A stretch of DNA of 64,000 nt from Actinomycetota bacterium (GCA_005883215.1 VAYS01000002.1:62001-126000); one strand, 5' to 3'. Positions 8,882-17,515 are shown, numbered from the stretch's first letter. Numbers and translations are program-made. The notes: generated from the sequence alone by a model not told the origin.

Positions 8882-10141
8882 ATGGCAGCAGAACATCTGA
8901 AGTGCAAAGAGTGTGGGGCTCAGTACGCGCTCGAGGCCCTGTATGTCTGTGAGCGCTGCTTCGGTCCGCTGGAGGTCGTCTACGGGCGCCCCTCGCCGGC
9001 GGACGTAGGCGAGGTCCGGCGCCGGATTCAGGGCGGCCCGCAGAACATCTGGCGCTATGCCGATTTCCTGCCCCTCGCCGGCGGCCCCCCGGGGCCGGCC
9101 AACCGGCGCGCGTCGCGCACCGGACTGCCCGCCGGCTGCACCCCGTTGATCCGCGCAGATCGGCTGGCTCGACGGCTCGGCCTGGGGGAGGTATGGGTCA
9201 AGAACGACGCCGCCAACCCCACGCACTCGTTCAAGGACCGGGTCGTGTCGGTGGCCGCTGCCCGGGCTCGCGAGCTGGGCTACGAGGTGCTCGCCTGTGC
9301 CTCCACCGGCAACCTGGCCAATGCCGTCGCCGCGCAGGCGGCCGCGCTGGGGATGGAGTCCTATGTATTCATCCCCGCCGACCTCGAGGAGCAGAAGGTC
9401 CTGGCCACGGGCGTCTATGGCCCCCGTCTCATCGCGGTGCGCGGGAGCTACGACGAGGTCAACCGCCTGTGCACCGAGCTATCGGGGGACCGGGAATGGG
9501 CGTTCGTCAACATCAACCTGCGGCCCTACTACGCGGAGGGGTCAAAGACCCTCTCCTTCGAGATCGCCGAGCAACTCGGCTGGGAGCTGCCCGACCGCTG
9601 CGTCGTCCCCGTCGCCTCCGGCTCGCTGTTCACCAAGGTCGCCCAAGGCTTTGAGGAATGGCTGGACCTCGGCCTGGTCGGCGGACAGATCCCGAGGATG
9701 AACGGGGCCCAGGCCCAAGGTTGCGCCCCGATCGCCTCCGCCTTCGCCGACGGCCAGTCGATCTGCCGTCCGGTGCGCCCGCAGACGATCGCCAAGTCCC
9801 TGGCGATCGGCGATCCGGCCGACGGCCCCTACGCCCTCGACGTGGCTCGCGCCACCGGCGGGGGCGTGGATGCGGTGTCCGACGAGGAGATCCGCGCCGG
9901 TATCGCCCTGCTCGCCGAGACCACCGGCATCTTCACCGAGACCGCCGGGGGAGTGACGGCCGCGGTGCTGGCCAAGCTCGCCGAGCGCGGCGACATCGGC
10001 GAGTCCGAGCGGGTGGTGCTGTTCATCACCGGCGACGGGCTAAAGACGCTCGACGCCGTGCGGGGCACGTTTACCACCACCGAGATCGAACCCCAGGCGG
10101 CGGCGTTTGACGCGGCGGTGGGCGCACCGGTGGGCGTCTAG
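8882..10141 (+). CDS. thrC: Threonine synthase
   Basis: PLP enzyme converting O-phosphohomoserine to threonine, the last step of threonine synthesis. The N-terminus is a zinc-ribbon (CKECG at ~7-11, CERC at ~23-26) typical of long bacterial ThrC. The PLP lysine is K118 in HSFKDR, and ASTGNLANA forms the phosphate-binding loop. The open frame continues upstream to 8723, but the ATG at 8882 has a good Shine-Dalgarno, GGAGG at 8870-8874, seven bases away, and the earlier residues overlap the divergent lipid kinase. A MoaD/ThiS gene follows after 18 bp. Confidence 0.93.
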   Translation: MAAEHLKCKECGAQYALEALYVCERCFGPLEVVYGRPSPADVGEVRRRIQGGPQNIWRYADFLPLAGGPPGPANRRASRTGLPAGCTPLIRADRLARRLGLGEVWVKNDAANPTHSFKDRVVSVAAARARELGYEVLACASTGNLANAVAAQAAALGMESYVFIPADLEEQKVLATGVYGPRLIAVRGSYDEVNRLCTELSGDREWAFVNINLRPYYAEGSKTLSFEIAEQLGWELPDRCVVPVASGSLFTKVAQGFEEWLDLGLVGGQIPRMNGAQAQGCAPIASAFADGQSICRPVRPQTIAKSLAIGDPADGPYALDVARATGGGVDAVSDEEIRAGIALLAETTGIFTETAGGVTAAVLAKLAERGDIGESERVVLFITGDGLKTLDAVRGTFTTTEIEPQAAAFDAAVGAPVGV

Positions 10142-10159
10142 GCGAAGGGCGCCAGGTCC

Positions 10160-10435
10160 ATGGCAGTAACGGTGAAGATCCCCACCCAGCTTCGCGCCGC
10201 CGCGGACGGCGCGGCCGAAGCCGAAGTCGAGGGGGAGACGGTCGGCGAGGTGCTCGACGATCTGTTCGAGCGCTTCGAGGAGCTGCGCGAGCGCATCTCG
10301 CAGGACGGAGGCGAGTTGCGCCGGTTCGTCAACGTCTACGTCGGCGGCGAGGACATCCGCTTCCTGGACGGGCTGGACACCCCGGTGGCCGACGGCGCCG
10401 AGGTGACGATCCTGCCGGCGGTCGCCGGCGGCTGA
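10160..10435 (+). CDS. MoaD/ThiS-family small sulfur-carrier protein
   Basis: A 91-residue beta-grasp protein ending in the exposed Gly-Gly (AVAGG) needed for adenylation and thiocarboxylate formation. Family members deliver sulfur for molybdopterin, thiamine or, in the CysO type, cysteine synthesis. Position 18 bp after thrC recalls the actinobacterial association of such carriers with PLP amino-acid enzymes and favours a CysO-like role over MoaD, but no activating enzyme (MoeB/MoeZ) or Mec hydrolase is in the window. Confidence 0.85.
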   Translation: MAVTVKIPTQLRAAADGAAEAEVEGETVGEVLDDLFERFEELRERISQDGGELRRFVNVYVGGEDIRFLDGLDTPVADGAEVTILPAVAGG

Positions 10436-10474
10436 GCGCCCGGCGCGGTAGCGCGGTTCGGCCGCTGGGGCCCT

Positions 10475-10738
10475 TCACCGTGACGGCGAAGGGCCGGAGC
10501 ATGGGCTGGCCGACTGCAGGATGTCGCACACGTCGCCGAACGGAGTTTGACCGGGCCCCTCGATCAGCTGGATCGAATCGCCGTAGACCAGCTTGGCCTC
10601 GCGGGCCGGTGAACCCGTCCCGGTGCTGAGCACGTAAGGGCCCTTGATGGCGTCCTTGGTCAGCGTGCGGCCGACCACCTGGCCGAGTCGCCGGCTGTGG
10701 TAGTCGGGATCGCTGTCGAAGACATTGACCAGGTCCAC
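10475..10738 (-). CDS. Hypothetical short protein, possibly a gene remnant
   Basis: An 87-residue frame with a GTG start and no recognised domain. The composition looks protein-like (VNVFDSDPDYHSRRLGQVV, then VYGDSIQLIEGPG). The same frame stays open and plausible for ~25 codons upstream, to a TAG near 10816, without ATG or GTG, so this may be the 3' remnant of a longer gene. It is convergent with the MoaD-like gene. Reality and function are uncertain. Confidence 0.3.
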   Translation of the reverse strand: MDLVNVFDSDPDYHSRRLGQVVGRTLTKDAIKGPYVLSTGTGSPAREAKLVYGDSIQLIEGPGQTPFGDVCDILQSASPCSGPSPSR

Positions 10739-10782
10739 CCCGTCGAGCGGGACCTGAGCTTCATGTTCGACGTGCAGGAAAC

Positions 10783-10811
10783 GTTTCGCCGGTCGCTCGC
10801 GCGGGCGAAAC
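10783..10811. repeat. Inverted repeat in the 10739-10937 intergenic region
   Basis: Perfect 8-bp arms GTTTCGCC and GGCGAAAC separated by 13 bases. No T-run follows on either strand, so it is not a standard terminator. It could be an operator or part of the leader of the gene at 10938. Nothing else is recognised in 10739-10937. Confidence 0.4.
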
Positions 10812-10937
10812 CCCTATCCCCGATCGGCCGGCGGGAGTGCAAAAGGTCACGCCCACCGCGCCTTAGAAGGCACCGACAGGAGGGCTGGCGCCCGATGGGA
10901 TGTCCGCACCGCAAAACCCCTCCCCAGGAGCCAACCC

Positions 10938-12611
10938 ATGACCGCCCTCTCCCTCCCCAACCTCCGCCGGCGCGCCGGCCTCCTCCTCGCGCTGGCGGGC
11001 ACGCTCGCCAGCCTCGCCACCCTCCCGGCCGCCCCGGCCCACGCGGCGCCGCTGTCCACCGGCACGTTCTCTTACGCCGACCTGCCCGACATCGACCAGG
11101 AGCGCACGAGGGGATTCGACGCGTCCGGCGCGTTTCACGCCGGGCTCCCCGGAGGCGGGTTGAACTACTGCGCCCCCGCCGCGGCGATGGACGCGCTGGC
11201 GTTCCTGTCCGACCACGGCGCGGGCGGGCTCTCGCCGGGCTCGCGCAGCTGGACCCTGGCCCGCAACTACGAGTTCATGACCGGAAAGCTCGCCGAGCTC
11301 GGAGCGCTCATGGGCACCGACTCCAACCAGGGCACCTCCCAGAAGGGCCTGGAGGCGGGTCTGCAGGCCTGGAACGGTCGCTACGGGACCTCGACGCGCT
11401 CGTTCGGCGTCGTCGCGGAGTTCCCCGGCTCCAACGGGGACTCGCGTCCGCCCAACCTGGGGATCGCCGCGCTTGCCGAAGGCGTGGGCAACCCGGTGAT
11501 ACTGAGCATCGGTTACTTCAAGCGCACCACTATCACCGTCGGCGGGCGGCCCCTCAGCGTGCTCATGCGCACGGGTGGGCACTCGGTGACCATGACCGGC
11601 CTGGATGCCAGCGGGCTCGGCTTCGTGGACCCCGATGACGCTCCGGCGGGCTTTGCCCAGTCGGCCTATCGCAATCGGACTGCCGGGATCACCCAGGTGT
11701 CGGCGATCCTCGCCTTTAAGGACGACAAGGGAAAGAGCCAGCTCTACCAGTCGCCGCAGACCGTCCACGGCCTGCCGGTGTACTCGACCCAGGGCCTGTG
11801 GAAGCTCTCGGGGTGGGACGTCGACAACGCCTACGTCGAGGGCTACACGGTGGTCCAGCCGTCGTTTCGGCTCACGGCCAAGCACAACACCCTGGACATG
11901 GTTCGCGGCGCGACGGTGGCGCACTACCGCCTGGCCGGGGCAGGCGCCGTACACGACATCGCGATCTCGCCGGCCGGCGACAGCGCCTTCTACGCGCTGG
12001 CGGGTAAGGCCACCGTCTACCGGCTGGACCTCGCCAGCGGCAAATCCACGGCTCTGGCCAGCGCCGGTGCGCCCGTGCGCTCGCTGGCGGTCGACCCCAG
12101 CGGCGAGACGGTCTACGCCGCCGCCGGTCGCCGGGTATCGGCCGTCGACTACAGCGGCGGCGTCAGGACGCAGACCGATCTGCCGACCGCGCCCGGCGCC
12201 CTGGCCTACGACCGGGCCCACGGGCAGCTGGACGCGGTGTCTGCCGACGCCCAGCGCCTGACGGTGCTGGGCGCCAATCTGGCGCCGCACGGCTCGGTCA
12301 AGCTGGCCGGCACGGCGCTGCGGGGAGCCGCTCGGCTGACCGCCTCCGTGGACGCGGCCGGGTCGAGCCTGCGGGTCCAGCGCGCCGACAGCGGGCTGCT
12401 CGTCGCCACCCCGATCTCCACCGTCCTCACCCGGCTCGACGCCCTGCGCGCGCCGCGCCGGGCGGTGGGGGTGAGCCGCATCGCCGTGGGCTCGCACCGA
12501 GAGCTCTCCGCCGGCGGGCGGCTTCTATCCACCGGCGGCCTGGATCAGATCGTGCGCGAGTCGCAGGACCTTCTGGCCACCGGGCCCCAGGCCCAGCAGA
12601 CGACGTCCTGA
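10938..12611 (+). CDS. Secreted C39-like cysteine protease with C-terminal beta-propeller
   Basis: A 557-residue exported protein. The Sec signal peptide has an Arg-rich start, a Leu/Ala core and a likely cleavage after AHA (about residue 35). Residues ~40-300 look like a C39/papain-like domain: C78 in NYCAPAAAMD, H215 in GGHSVTMTG and D231 in FVDPDD have the order of a Cys-His-Asp triad. The remaining ~250 residues contain repeated blades (VHDIAISPAGDS, VRSLAVDPSGET) of a WD/NHL-like propeller. The role is probably extracellular processing or binding; the substrate is unknown. The ATG is preceded by an AGGAG ribosome site, and a hairpin follows at 12636. Confidence 0.72.
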   Translation: MTALSLPNLRRRAGLLLALAGTLASLATLPAAPAHAAPLSTGTFSYADLPDIDQERTRGFDASGAFHAGLPGGGLNYCAPAAAMDALAFLSDHGAGGLSPGSRSWTLARNYEFMTGKLAELGALMGTDSNQGTSQKGLEAGLQAWNGRYGTSTRSFGVVAEFPGSNGDSRPPNLGIAALAEGVGNPVILSIGYFKRTTITVGGRPLSVLMRTGGHSVTMTGLDASGLGFVDPDDAPAGFAQSAYRNRTAGITQVSAILAFKDDKGKSQLYQSPQTVHGLPVYSTQGLWKLSGWDVDNAYVEGYTVVQPSFRLTAKHNTLDMVRGATVAHYRLAGAGAVHDIAISPAGDSAFYALAGKATVYRLDLASGKSTALASAGAPVRSLAVDPSGETVYAAAGRRVSAVDYSGGVRTQTDLPTAPGALAYDRAHGQLDAVSADAQRLTVLGANLAPHGSVKLAGTALRGAARLTASVDAAGSSLRVQRADSGLLVATPISTVLTRLDALRAPRRAVGVSRIAVGSHRELSAGGRLLSTGGLDQIVRESQDLLATGPQAQQTTS

Positions 12612-12635
12612 TGACCGCCACGACCCCCAGCGCCA

Positions 12636-12664
12636 CGCCCCCCCGCCCGCCGGGCAGGGGGGCG
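12636..12664 (+). terminator. Strong GC hairpin between the C39-like gene and crp
   Basis: Arms of 13 bases (12636-12648 and 12652-12664) pair at 12 positions with a 3-base loop. There is no clear T-run. It lies in the frame leading into crp and argues that crp starts downstream of it, at 12716. Confidence 0.55.
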
Positions 12665-12702
12665 CATGGCGTCGTCCGGCTCGTTGACGCCCGGCCCGCC
12701 GG

Positions 12703-12708
12703 TAGCCT
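12703..12708 (+). promoter_or_regulatory. -10 element of a leaderless promoter for the crp-fecR-cyclase unit
   Basis: TAGCCT ends 7 bases before the GTG at 12716. A TTGACG lies at 12684-12689, but the 13-base spacer is shorter than the usual 17. Confidence 0.45.
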
Positions 12709-12715
12709 GGCCGCT

Positions 12716-13378
12716 GTGGAGGAGCACAGCTTCCTCGACGCACTGGACCCGGGGGCCCAGGAAGCGCTTCGCGGACGAGGCACCGTGAGACGGCTGCCGC
12801 GCGGCGTGGCTCTGTTTCACGAGCAGACCGTGCCCAGCGACGTGGCGGTGCTCCTCGCCGGCCGGGTCAAGCTGACCCGGGTCACCGCCGAGGGACGCGA
12901 CGTGCTGCTGGCGATCCGCGGTCCCGGCGAGCTCCTGGGCGAGCAGTCCGCCCTCGACGGCACGCCGCGCTCGGCCACCGCGGTGGCGCTCGAGCCCGTG
13001 GAGGCACTCACCCTCGCCGCGCGGGACTTCGTCTCCTTCGTCTCGGCTACCCCGAGCGCCGCCCTGTTTCTCATGCGCCTGCTGTCGCGGCGCCTGCGCG
13101 ACGCCGACGACAAGCGCGTCGGCTTCGCCTCCCAGGACACGCTCGGCCGCGTGGCCGCTCGGCTCGTCGAGCTGGCCGAGCGCTACGGGACGGGCGAGAG
13201 GCAAAGCCTGCGCATCGACGTGCCGATCACCCAGGAGGACCTCGCCTCGTGGACCGGCACCTCGCGCGAGGGCGTCAGCCGAGCGCTTCAGACCCTGCGC
13301 TCGCTGGGCTGGGTGGAGACCGCCCGGCGCTCGATCACCGTGCTCGATCTCGACGCCCTGCGAGGCCGCTCGGGCTAG
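12716..13378 (+). CDS. Crp/Fnr-family transcription regulator, probably cAMP-binding
   Basis: A 220-residue regulator: N-terminal cyclic-nucleotide-binding beta-roll, a dimer helix (FLMRLLSRRLRDADDK) and a C-terminal winged helix (ITQEDLASWTGTSREGVSRA). The phosphate-binding cassette keeps the residues that hold cAMP in E. coli CAP: GE at 71-72 and RS at 85-86. There are no Fnr-type cysteines. The frame is open back to an ATG at 12611 that overlaps the previous stop. I prefer the GTG at 12716: the 35 extra residues are Pro-rich, contain a terminator hairpin, and a -10 sits 7 bases before this GTG. It heads a unit with a secreted FecR-like protein and a cyclase. Confidence 0.86.
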   Translation: MEEHSFLDALDPGAQEALRGRGTVRRLPRGVALFHEQTVPSDVAVLLAGRVKLTRVTAEGRDVLLAIRGPGELLGEQSALDGTPRSATAVALEPVEALTLAARDFVSFVSATPSAALFLMRLLSRRLRDADDKRVGFASQDTLGRVAARLVELAERYGTGERQSLRIDVPITQEDLASWTGTSREGVSRALQTLRSLGWVETARRSITVLDLDALRGRSG

Positions 13379-13394
13379 GCCGATGGAGGCGAGC

Positions 13395-14744
13395 ATGACC
13401 ACCCGGAGAGCGGGACGGGGAGCGCCCCGGTGGAGGCGCCGGCGGGCGGGGCGGGCCCTGCGCGCGCTCGGGGTCGCCTGGGCGGCGGCGCTCGCGGCGG
13501 GCGCCCTGGCTGCGGCGGCCGGGGCCAACACGACGGTGATCGGGAGCACGACCCTCCCGGCCGGCGGCTCGCAGGCGGCGATCGGGCAGGGACTGGCCGC
13601 GTTTCAGCACCTCGCCGGCGATACCAGCTACGTGGTCAGCGCCCCGGTGTCGGGGACCGTCACCTCGTGGAGCTATCGCAACGCCAGCGTTCCGGTCGAG
13701 ACGACGTTCGTCCTTCGCATCCTGCGCCCCACCGACGTCGGGCCCACGCAGTACACCGCCGTGGGCACGAGCCCCCCTCAGACGGTGCCCGACAACCTGG
13801 ACGCGGTGCGCGGGCCGTTCCCGGTCAGCCTCCCCATCAAGGCCGGCGATCGGATCGCGATCGAGAGCACCAGCGGGAGCGGGGCCGTCCCCGTCTTCCC
13901 CGGCGTCACCGGCGCCGACGACGAGTGGCTGACGACTCCCTTCGTCGCCGACGGCGCCAGCTCGCCGTTTACCAACGGCAACGACGGCGTCCCCAACAAG
14001 ACGCAGGTCCTGGTGCGGGCGACGATCACCTACACGCCCTCGGCCGGCAACCCCGCGCCCCCGACCGCGCCGCCCCCGCCGCCCGCCTCGCCGGCGGGTC
14101 GACTGTCCTCGCTGGCCCTGCCGGTGGCCGGCGTCAGCGTCGACCTCGTCCCGGTCAGCGGCCGCGTGCTGGTACGCACGCCGGGCAGTCGCACCTTCGT
14201 GGCGCTATCGGCGCTGGGCCAGCAGATCCCGATGGGCTCGGAGGTAGACACCACGCGGGGGCGCGTCCGCCTGACCGCGGCGCGGTCCACGGGATCCACG
14301 GTGACCAAGACGTCTGACTTCTACGGCGGCCGCTTCCGCGTCACCCAGACCACCGGAGTCGATGCCCGCGTCGACCTGGCGCTCAGCGGGCCGCTGGGCC
14401 GATGCCGTGCCCCCGCGCCGCGGCGGGCGCGCCCGGCGCACGGAGCGCGGCTGGCGCACCCGGCGCGCCGACGCCGCCGGGCCAAGCGCCGTCGGCCCCG
14501 TCTGCGACGTGTCTGGGGCGACGGACAGGGCACCTTCCGGACGGTGGGTCAGCGAGGAGCGGCGGCGGTGCGGGGCACGATCTGGCTGGTCGAGGACCGC
14601 TGCGACGGCACGACCCTGGTCGTGGTCAGGCGGGGCACGATCGCCTTCCAGGACTTCGTCCGTCACCGGACGATCGTGGTCACCGCCGGACACAGCTACC
14701 GGGCGCACCCCGTCCGACGCCCGCGCCGCAAGCGGCGCCGCTAG
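13395..14744 (+). CDS. Secreted FecR-like domain protein
   Basis: A 449-residue exported protein: Arg-rich N-terminus with a hydrophobic signal segment, an Ala-rich cleavage region, then a beta-rich domain (~40-220), a Pro-rich linker, and a region resembling FecR repeats: LPVAGVSVDLVPVSGRVLVRTPGS near 240 (shown in part as VDLVPVSGRVLVRT) and RGTIWLVEDRCDGTTL near 400. Between and after these lie strongly basic Arg-rich stretches. FecR domains sense or transduce signals at the envelope. The ATG at 13395 has GGAGG five bases upstream; an in-frame ATG at 13383 is less likely. Its stop overlaps the cyclase start (TAGTG). Confidence 0.68.
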   Translation: MTTRRAGRGAPRWRRRRAGRALRALGVAWAAALAAGALAAAAGANTTVIGSTTLPAGGSQAAIGQGLAAFQHLAGDTSYVVSAPVSGTVTSWSYRNASVPVETTFVLRILRPTDVGPTQYTAVGTSPPQTVPDNLDAVRGPFPVSLPIKAGDRIAIESTSGSGAVPVFPGVTGADDEWLTTPFVADGASSPFTNGNDGVPNKTQVLVRATITYTPSAGNPAPPTAPPPPPASPAGRLSSLALPVAGVSVDLVPVSGRVLVRTPGSRTFVALSALGQQIPMGSEVDTTRGRVRLTAARSTGSTVTKTSDFYGGRFRVTQTTGVDARVDLALSGPLGRCRAPAPRRARPAHGARLAHPARRRRRAKRRRPRLRRVWGDGQGTFRTVGQRGAAAVRGTIWLVEDRCDGTTLVVVRRGTIAFQDFVRHRTIVVTAGHSYRAHPVRRPRRKRRR

Positions 14745-16493
14745 TGCCGGGAGGTCCACGCCGCCCGGGACGGCGAGCGGGGCTGGTCGTGGCCGGAGTG
14801 CTCTCGGCCGGGGTGGCCCTCGCGGCGGGCACCAGCGGCGTGCTGGATGCCGTCGAGCGCTCGAGCATCGACGCCCGCTTCTCGATCCGGGGCGCGCGCA
14901 AGCCGCCGTCGAACCTGGCGGTGGTGGGAATCGACGGGCCGACGTTCAGCGAGCTGCGCACCCGATTTCCCTTCTCTCGCCGGCTGCACGCCGCGCTGAT
15001 CCGTCGGCTTGCCGCCGACGGGGCCAAGGTGATCGCCTACGACGTGCAGTTCACCGAGCCCACGCAGCCGGCGGCGGACAGCGCCCTGCTGGACGCGATC
15101 GCGGCCGCTCGCAACGTGGTGCTGGTGACCACCGAGGTCGGGCCCGGCGGTCGCACCGACGTGCTCGGAGGCGACGCCATCGTGCGCAGCGTCGGAGCCC
15201 GCGTGGGCGACGGAGGCGTCGACCCCGATCCCCACGCCGTGGTGCGCCGCCTTCGCTACCAGACCGGCGGGTTGCGCAGCTTCTCGGTGGTGGTCGCCGA
15301 GACCGCGGGCCGGCATGTCTCGGCGGCGCCGTTCGGCTCCCACGGGGCGTGGATCGACTACGTCGGCGGCGCGGGCGCCGTCCCTGCCTATTCGTTCTCG
15401 CGCGTGCTCGACGGCCGGGTGCCGGCGGCGGCGCTACGCGGGCGCATCGTGGTGGTGGGCGCCACCGCCCCGACGCTGGGCGACGTCCACGCGACGCCGG
15501 TCGCAGCGGTCATGTCCGGCGCCGAGGTCGAGGCCAACATGATCGACACGGTGCTGCGGGGGATACCCCTGCGCTCCACCGGATGGGCGCTCGAGCTCGC
15601 GATCGCGCTCGTGCTGGGTCTGGCGGCGCCGCTGCTGTTCTGGCGCCTGCCGGCGCCGGCCGCCCTGCTGGCGGCGCTGGCCGCCGGCGCGCTATTCGCC
15701 GTCGGGGCCCAGGTGGCCTTCGACGAGGGGCACATCGTGCCCGTCGCCGAGCCCCTGCTGGCGCTGGCGCTGGGGACGATCTCGGCGGTGGCGGCGGTGG
15801 CCGTGTTCGCGGCGCTCGATCGCGAGCGCGTGCGGACCCTGTTTGAGCGTTTCGTGCCCGCCACCGTGGTGGATCAGGTGCTGGCCCGCGCCGACGGGGT
15901 GCGCCTGGGCGGTACCCGGGTCCAGGCGACGGTCGTGTTCTGCGACCTGCGGGGCTCCACCGCCCTGATCGAGTCGTTGGGGGCGGAGGCCGGCATCGAG
16001 CTGGTCAACCGCTATCTGACCGAGATGACCGACGCCGTGCTCCTCCACGGCGGGACGCTCGCCGGCTTTCGCGGCGACGGCCTGCTCGCCCTGTTCGGCG
16101 CTCCGCTCGAGCAGCCCCGACCATGCCCGGCGAGGCGTGGCCGCGGCGCGGGAGATGCTCGACGTCCGCCTGCCGCGGGTCAACGAGTGGGCGCGCTCCA
16201 CCGGGCTGGGCGATGAGCTCCGGGTGGGCATCGGCGTGTGCTCGGGGGAGCTCATGGCGGGGAACGTGGGCTCCGAGCAGCGCATGGAATACACCGTCGT
16301 GGGCGACGCGGCCAATATCGCGGCGCGGCTCCAGGCGATGACCAAGGGAACCCCTCATCAGCTCTACGTGGCCGAGTCCACCTGGCGGGCGCTCGGCGAT
16401 GACGCCCACGAGCTCGAGCTGGTGGGCGATCTGGTCGTCCGGGGCGCTCGTCAGCGCGTCCGCGTCTGGGCCCCTGCCGCCGCGGGGCCCTAG
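14744..16493 (+). pseudogene. CHASE2-domain adenylate/guanylate cyclase, frameshifted in the catalytic domain
   Basis: Membrane cyclase with an extracytoplasmic CHASE2 sensor (~35-290), membrane helices (~280-380) and a class III cyclase domain. Metal-binding Asp residues are D401 (VFCDLRGST) and D445 (GFRGDG). After about residue 457 the frame breaks at the CCCC run at 16115-16118. With one C fewer the frame continues as EQPDHARRGVAAAREML into the rest of the domain (GELMAGNVGSEQRMEYTVVGDAANIAARLQ, quoted only as GNVGSEQRMEYTVVGD), ending at 16493. Everything downstream is intact, so the lesion is recent, a read error, or a frameshift site. The GTG start overlaps the previous stop, and the stop overlaps the convergent DivIVA gene. 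Confidence 0.82.
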
Positions 16494-17053
16494 CGGCGGG
16501 CCGGCTGGCGCGGTGCCGGCGCGGCGGCCCCCGCCGCCGGGCCATCGCGGCGCGGCGCAGGAGGCGGCGGAGCGGCCTCCGGTCGTCGCGCGGCGATCTG
16601 CTGCTGGGCGAGGGCGTTGGTCAGGGCGTCGCGCAGCCGAACGAGCTCCTCGATCGCGCGGCGCCGCTGGGTGTCCAACTCGTGGATCTGGCCCTCGATC
16701 GTGGCCCGTCGCCGCTCGGCCTCGTCGAGGATCGCCCGCGCGTGCTCCTTGGCGGTATCGGTGCGCTGGCGCGCCGCCTGCTGGGCCTCGGCGATCGCCT
16801 TGCGCGCCTCGGCCTCGGCCTCCTGGCGGATCTGATCAGCCTCCGCCTGAGCGGTGGCAAGCACGCGGGCCGTGGTCTCACCGGCGCGCTGGAGCTTGCG
16901 CGTCACCGCATAGGACTCGGCCTCGCTGCGTCCGCCGTCCTCGAGCCAATCCGCCAGGGCGAGCAGGAAGTTGTCGACCTCGCGCTGCTCATATCCGCGC
17001 CGGGCAACCGGAAAGTTGGGCTTGCGGATGCGCTCTACGTCCATGGTGTCCAT
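16490..17053 (-). CDS. DivIVA-domain coiled-coil protein
   Basis: A 187-residue cytoplasmic protein. The N-terminal ~45 residues match the DivIVA lipid-binding segment (NFPVARRGYEQREVDNFL), followed by ~100 residues of Ala/Glu/Arg/Gln coiled coil and a Pro/Ala-rich tail. DivIVA/Wag31-like proteins mark curved membrane and organise cell-wall growth, but short versions like this often have unknown partners. I start at the ATG at 17053, with a purine-rich stretch (GGGGAGGGGACAAAGG) upstream; an ATG at 17044 is possible. A TAGCAT -10-like element lies about 40 bases upstream. Its stop overlaps the stop of the convergent cyclase gene at CTAG. Confidence 0.8.
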   Translation of the reverse strand: MDTMDVERIRKPNFPVARRGYEQREVDNFLLALADWLEDGGRSEAESYAVTRKLQRAGETTARVLATAQAEADQIRQEAEAEARKAIAEAQQAARQRTDTAKEHARAILDEAERRRATIEGQIHELDTQRRRAIEELVRLRDALTNALAQQQIAARRPEAAPPPPAPRRDGPAAGAAAPAPRQPARR

Positions 17054-17135
17054 CGCCTTTGTCCCCTCCCCAACGGTCAACAGGGGGAATGCTACGCCGT
17101 TGGGGCCAGGCGGCGCCAGCGGCCGGCCCGGGGGG

Positions 17136-17515
17136 CTAGGCGCCCCTGCGCGCGCGCTGGCGCTCGCGCGCCTCCAAACCGCCGGCCAGCAACCACAGCC
17201 CGATCACCAGGGCCAGCCCGGCATCGTCGACCACGGCGGGCTCATTGGACGCCAGGTAGGAGGCGAGCACGGCGACGAGCGCGAGCGCCAGAAGCCACGG
17301 CAGCCACACGAAGATGCGCCGGGGCAGCGTCCGCTCCAGAGCCCGGAACCGACTCTGGAAGTAGGGCCCCAGCAGGGCCACGCCCCCGAGCAGGATCGAC
17401 ACCTCGACCGTGGGGGCTCCTCGGAGCGCTCCTCGAACACCTGACGCTGGAAGAGCAGCGCCAGGAGCAAGATGGGAATGACCTGGGCCGAGGTGGCGTA
17501 GAAGCCGCGATCCAC
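17136..17515 (-). pseudogene. Small membrane protein gene broken by a one-base frameshift
   Basis: Two frames join into one plausible membrane protein of ~125 residues. The upstream part reads FYATSAQVIPILLLALLFQ. After EERSEEP the frame is lost at the five-base G run at 17412-17416 (C run on the coding strand). One extra base would continue into TVEVSILLGGVALLGPYF and two further membrane segments, ending at 17136. The start is uncertain; the GTG at 17515 is used. I do not recognise a function. The intact coding character on both sides suggests a sequencing error or very recent decay. Confidence 0.6.

Noticed and set aside
10790-10937. Possible riboswitch (c-di-AMP or c-di-GMP type) before the secreted C39-like gene
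   Set aside because: I looked for the conserved ydaO and GEMM sequence blocks and did not find them; only a simple inverted repeat is present.
12611-12715. Start of the Crp-type regulator at the ATG overlapping the previous stop
   Set aside because: The extra 35 residues are Pro-rich, contain a 13-bp GC hairpin, and a leaderless -10 lies 7 bases before the GTG at 12716.
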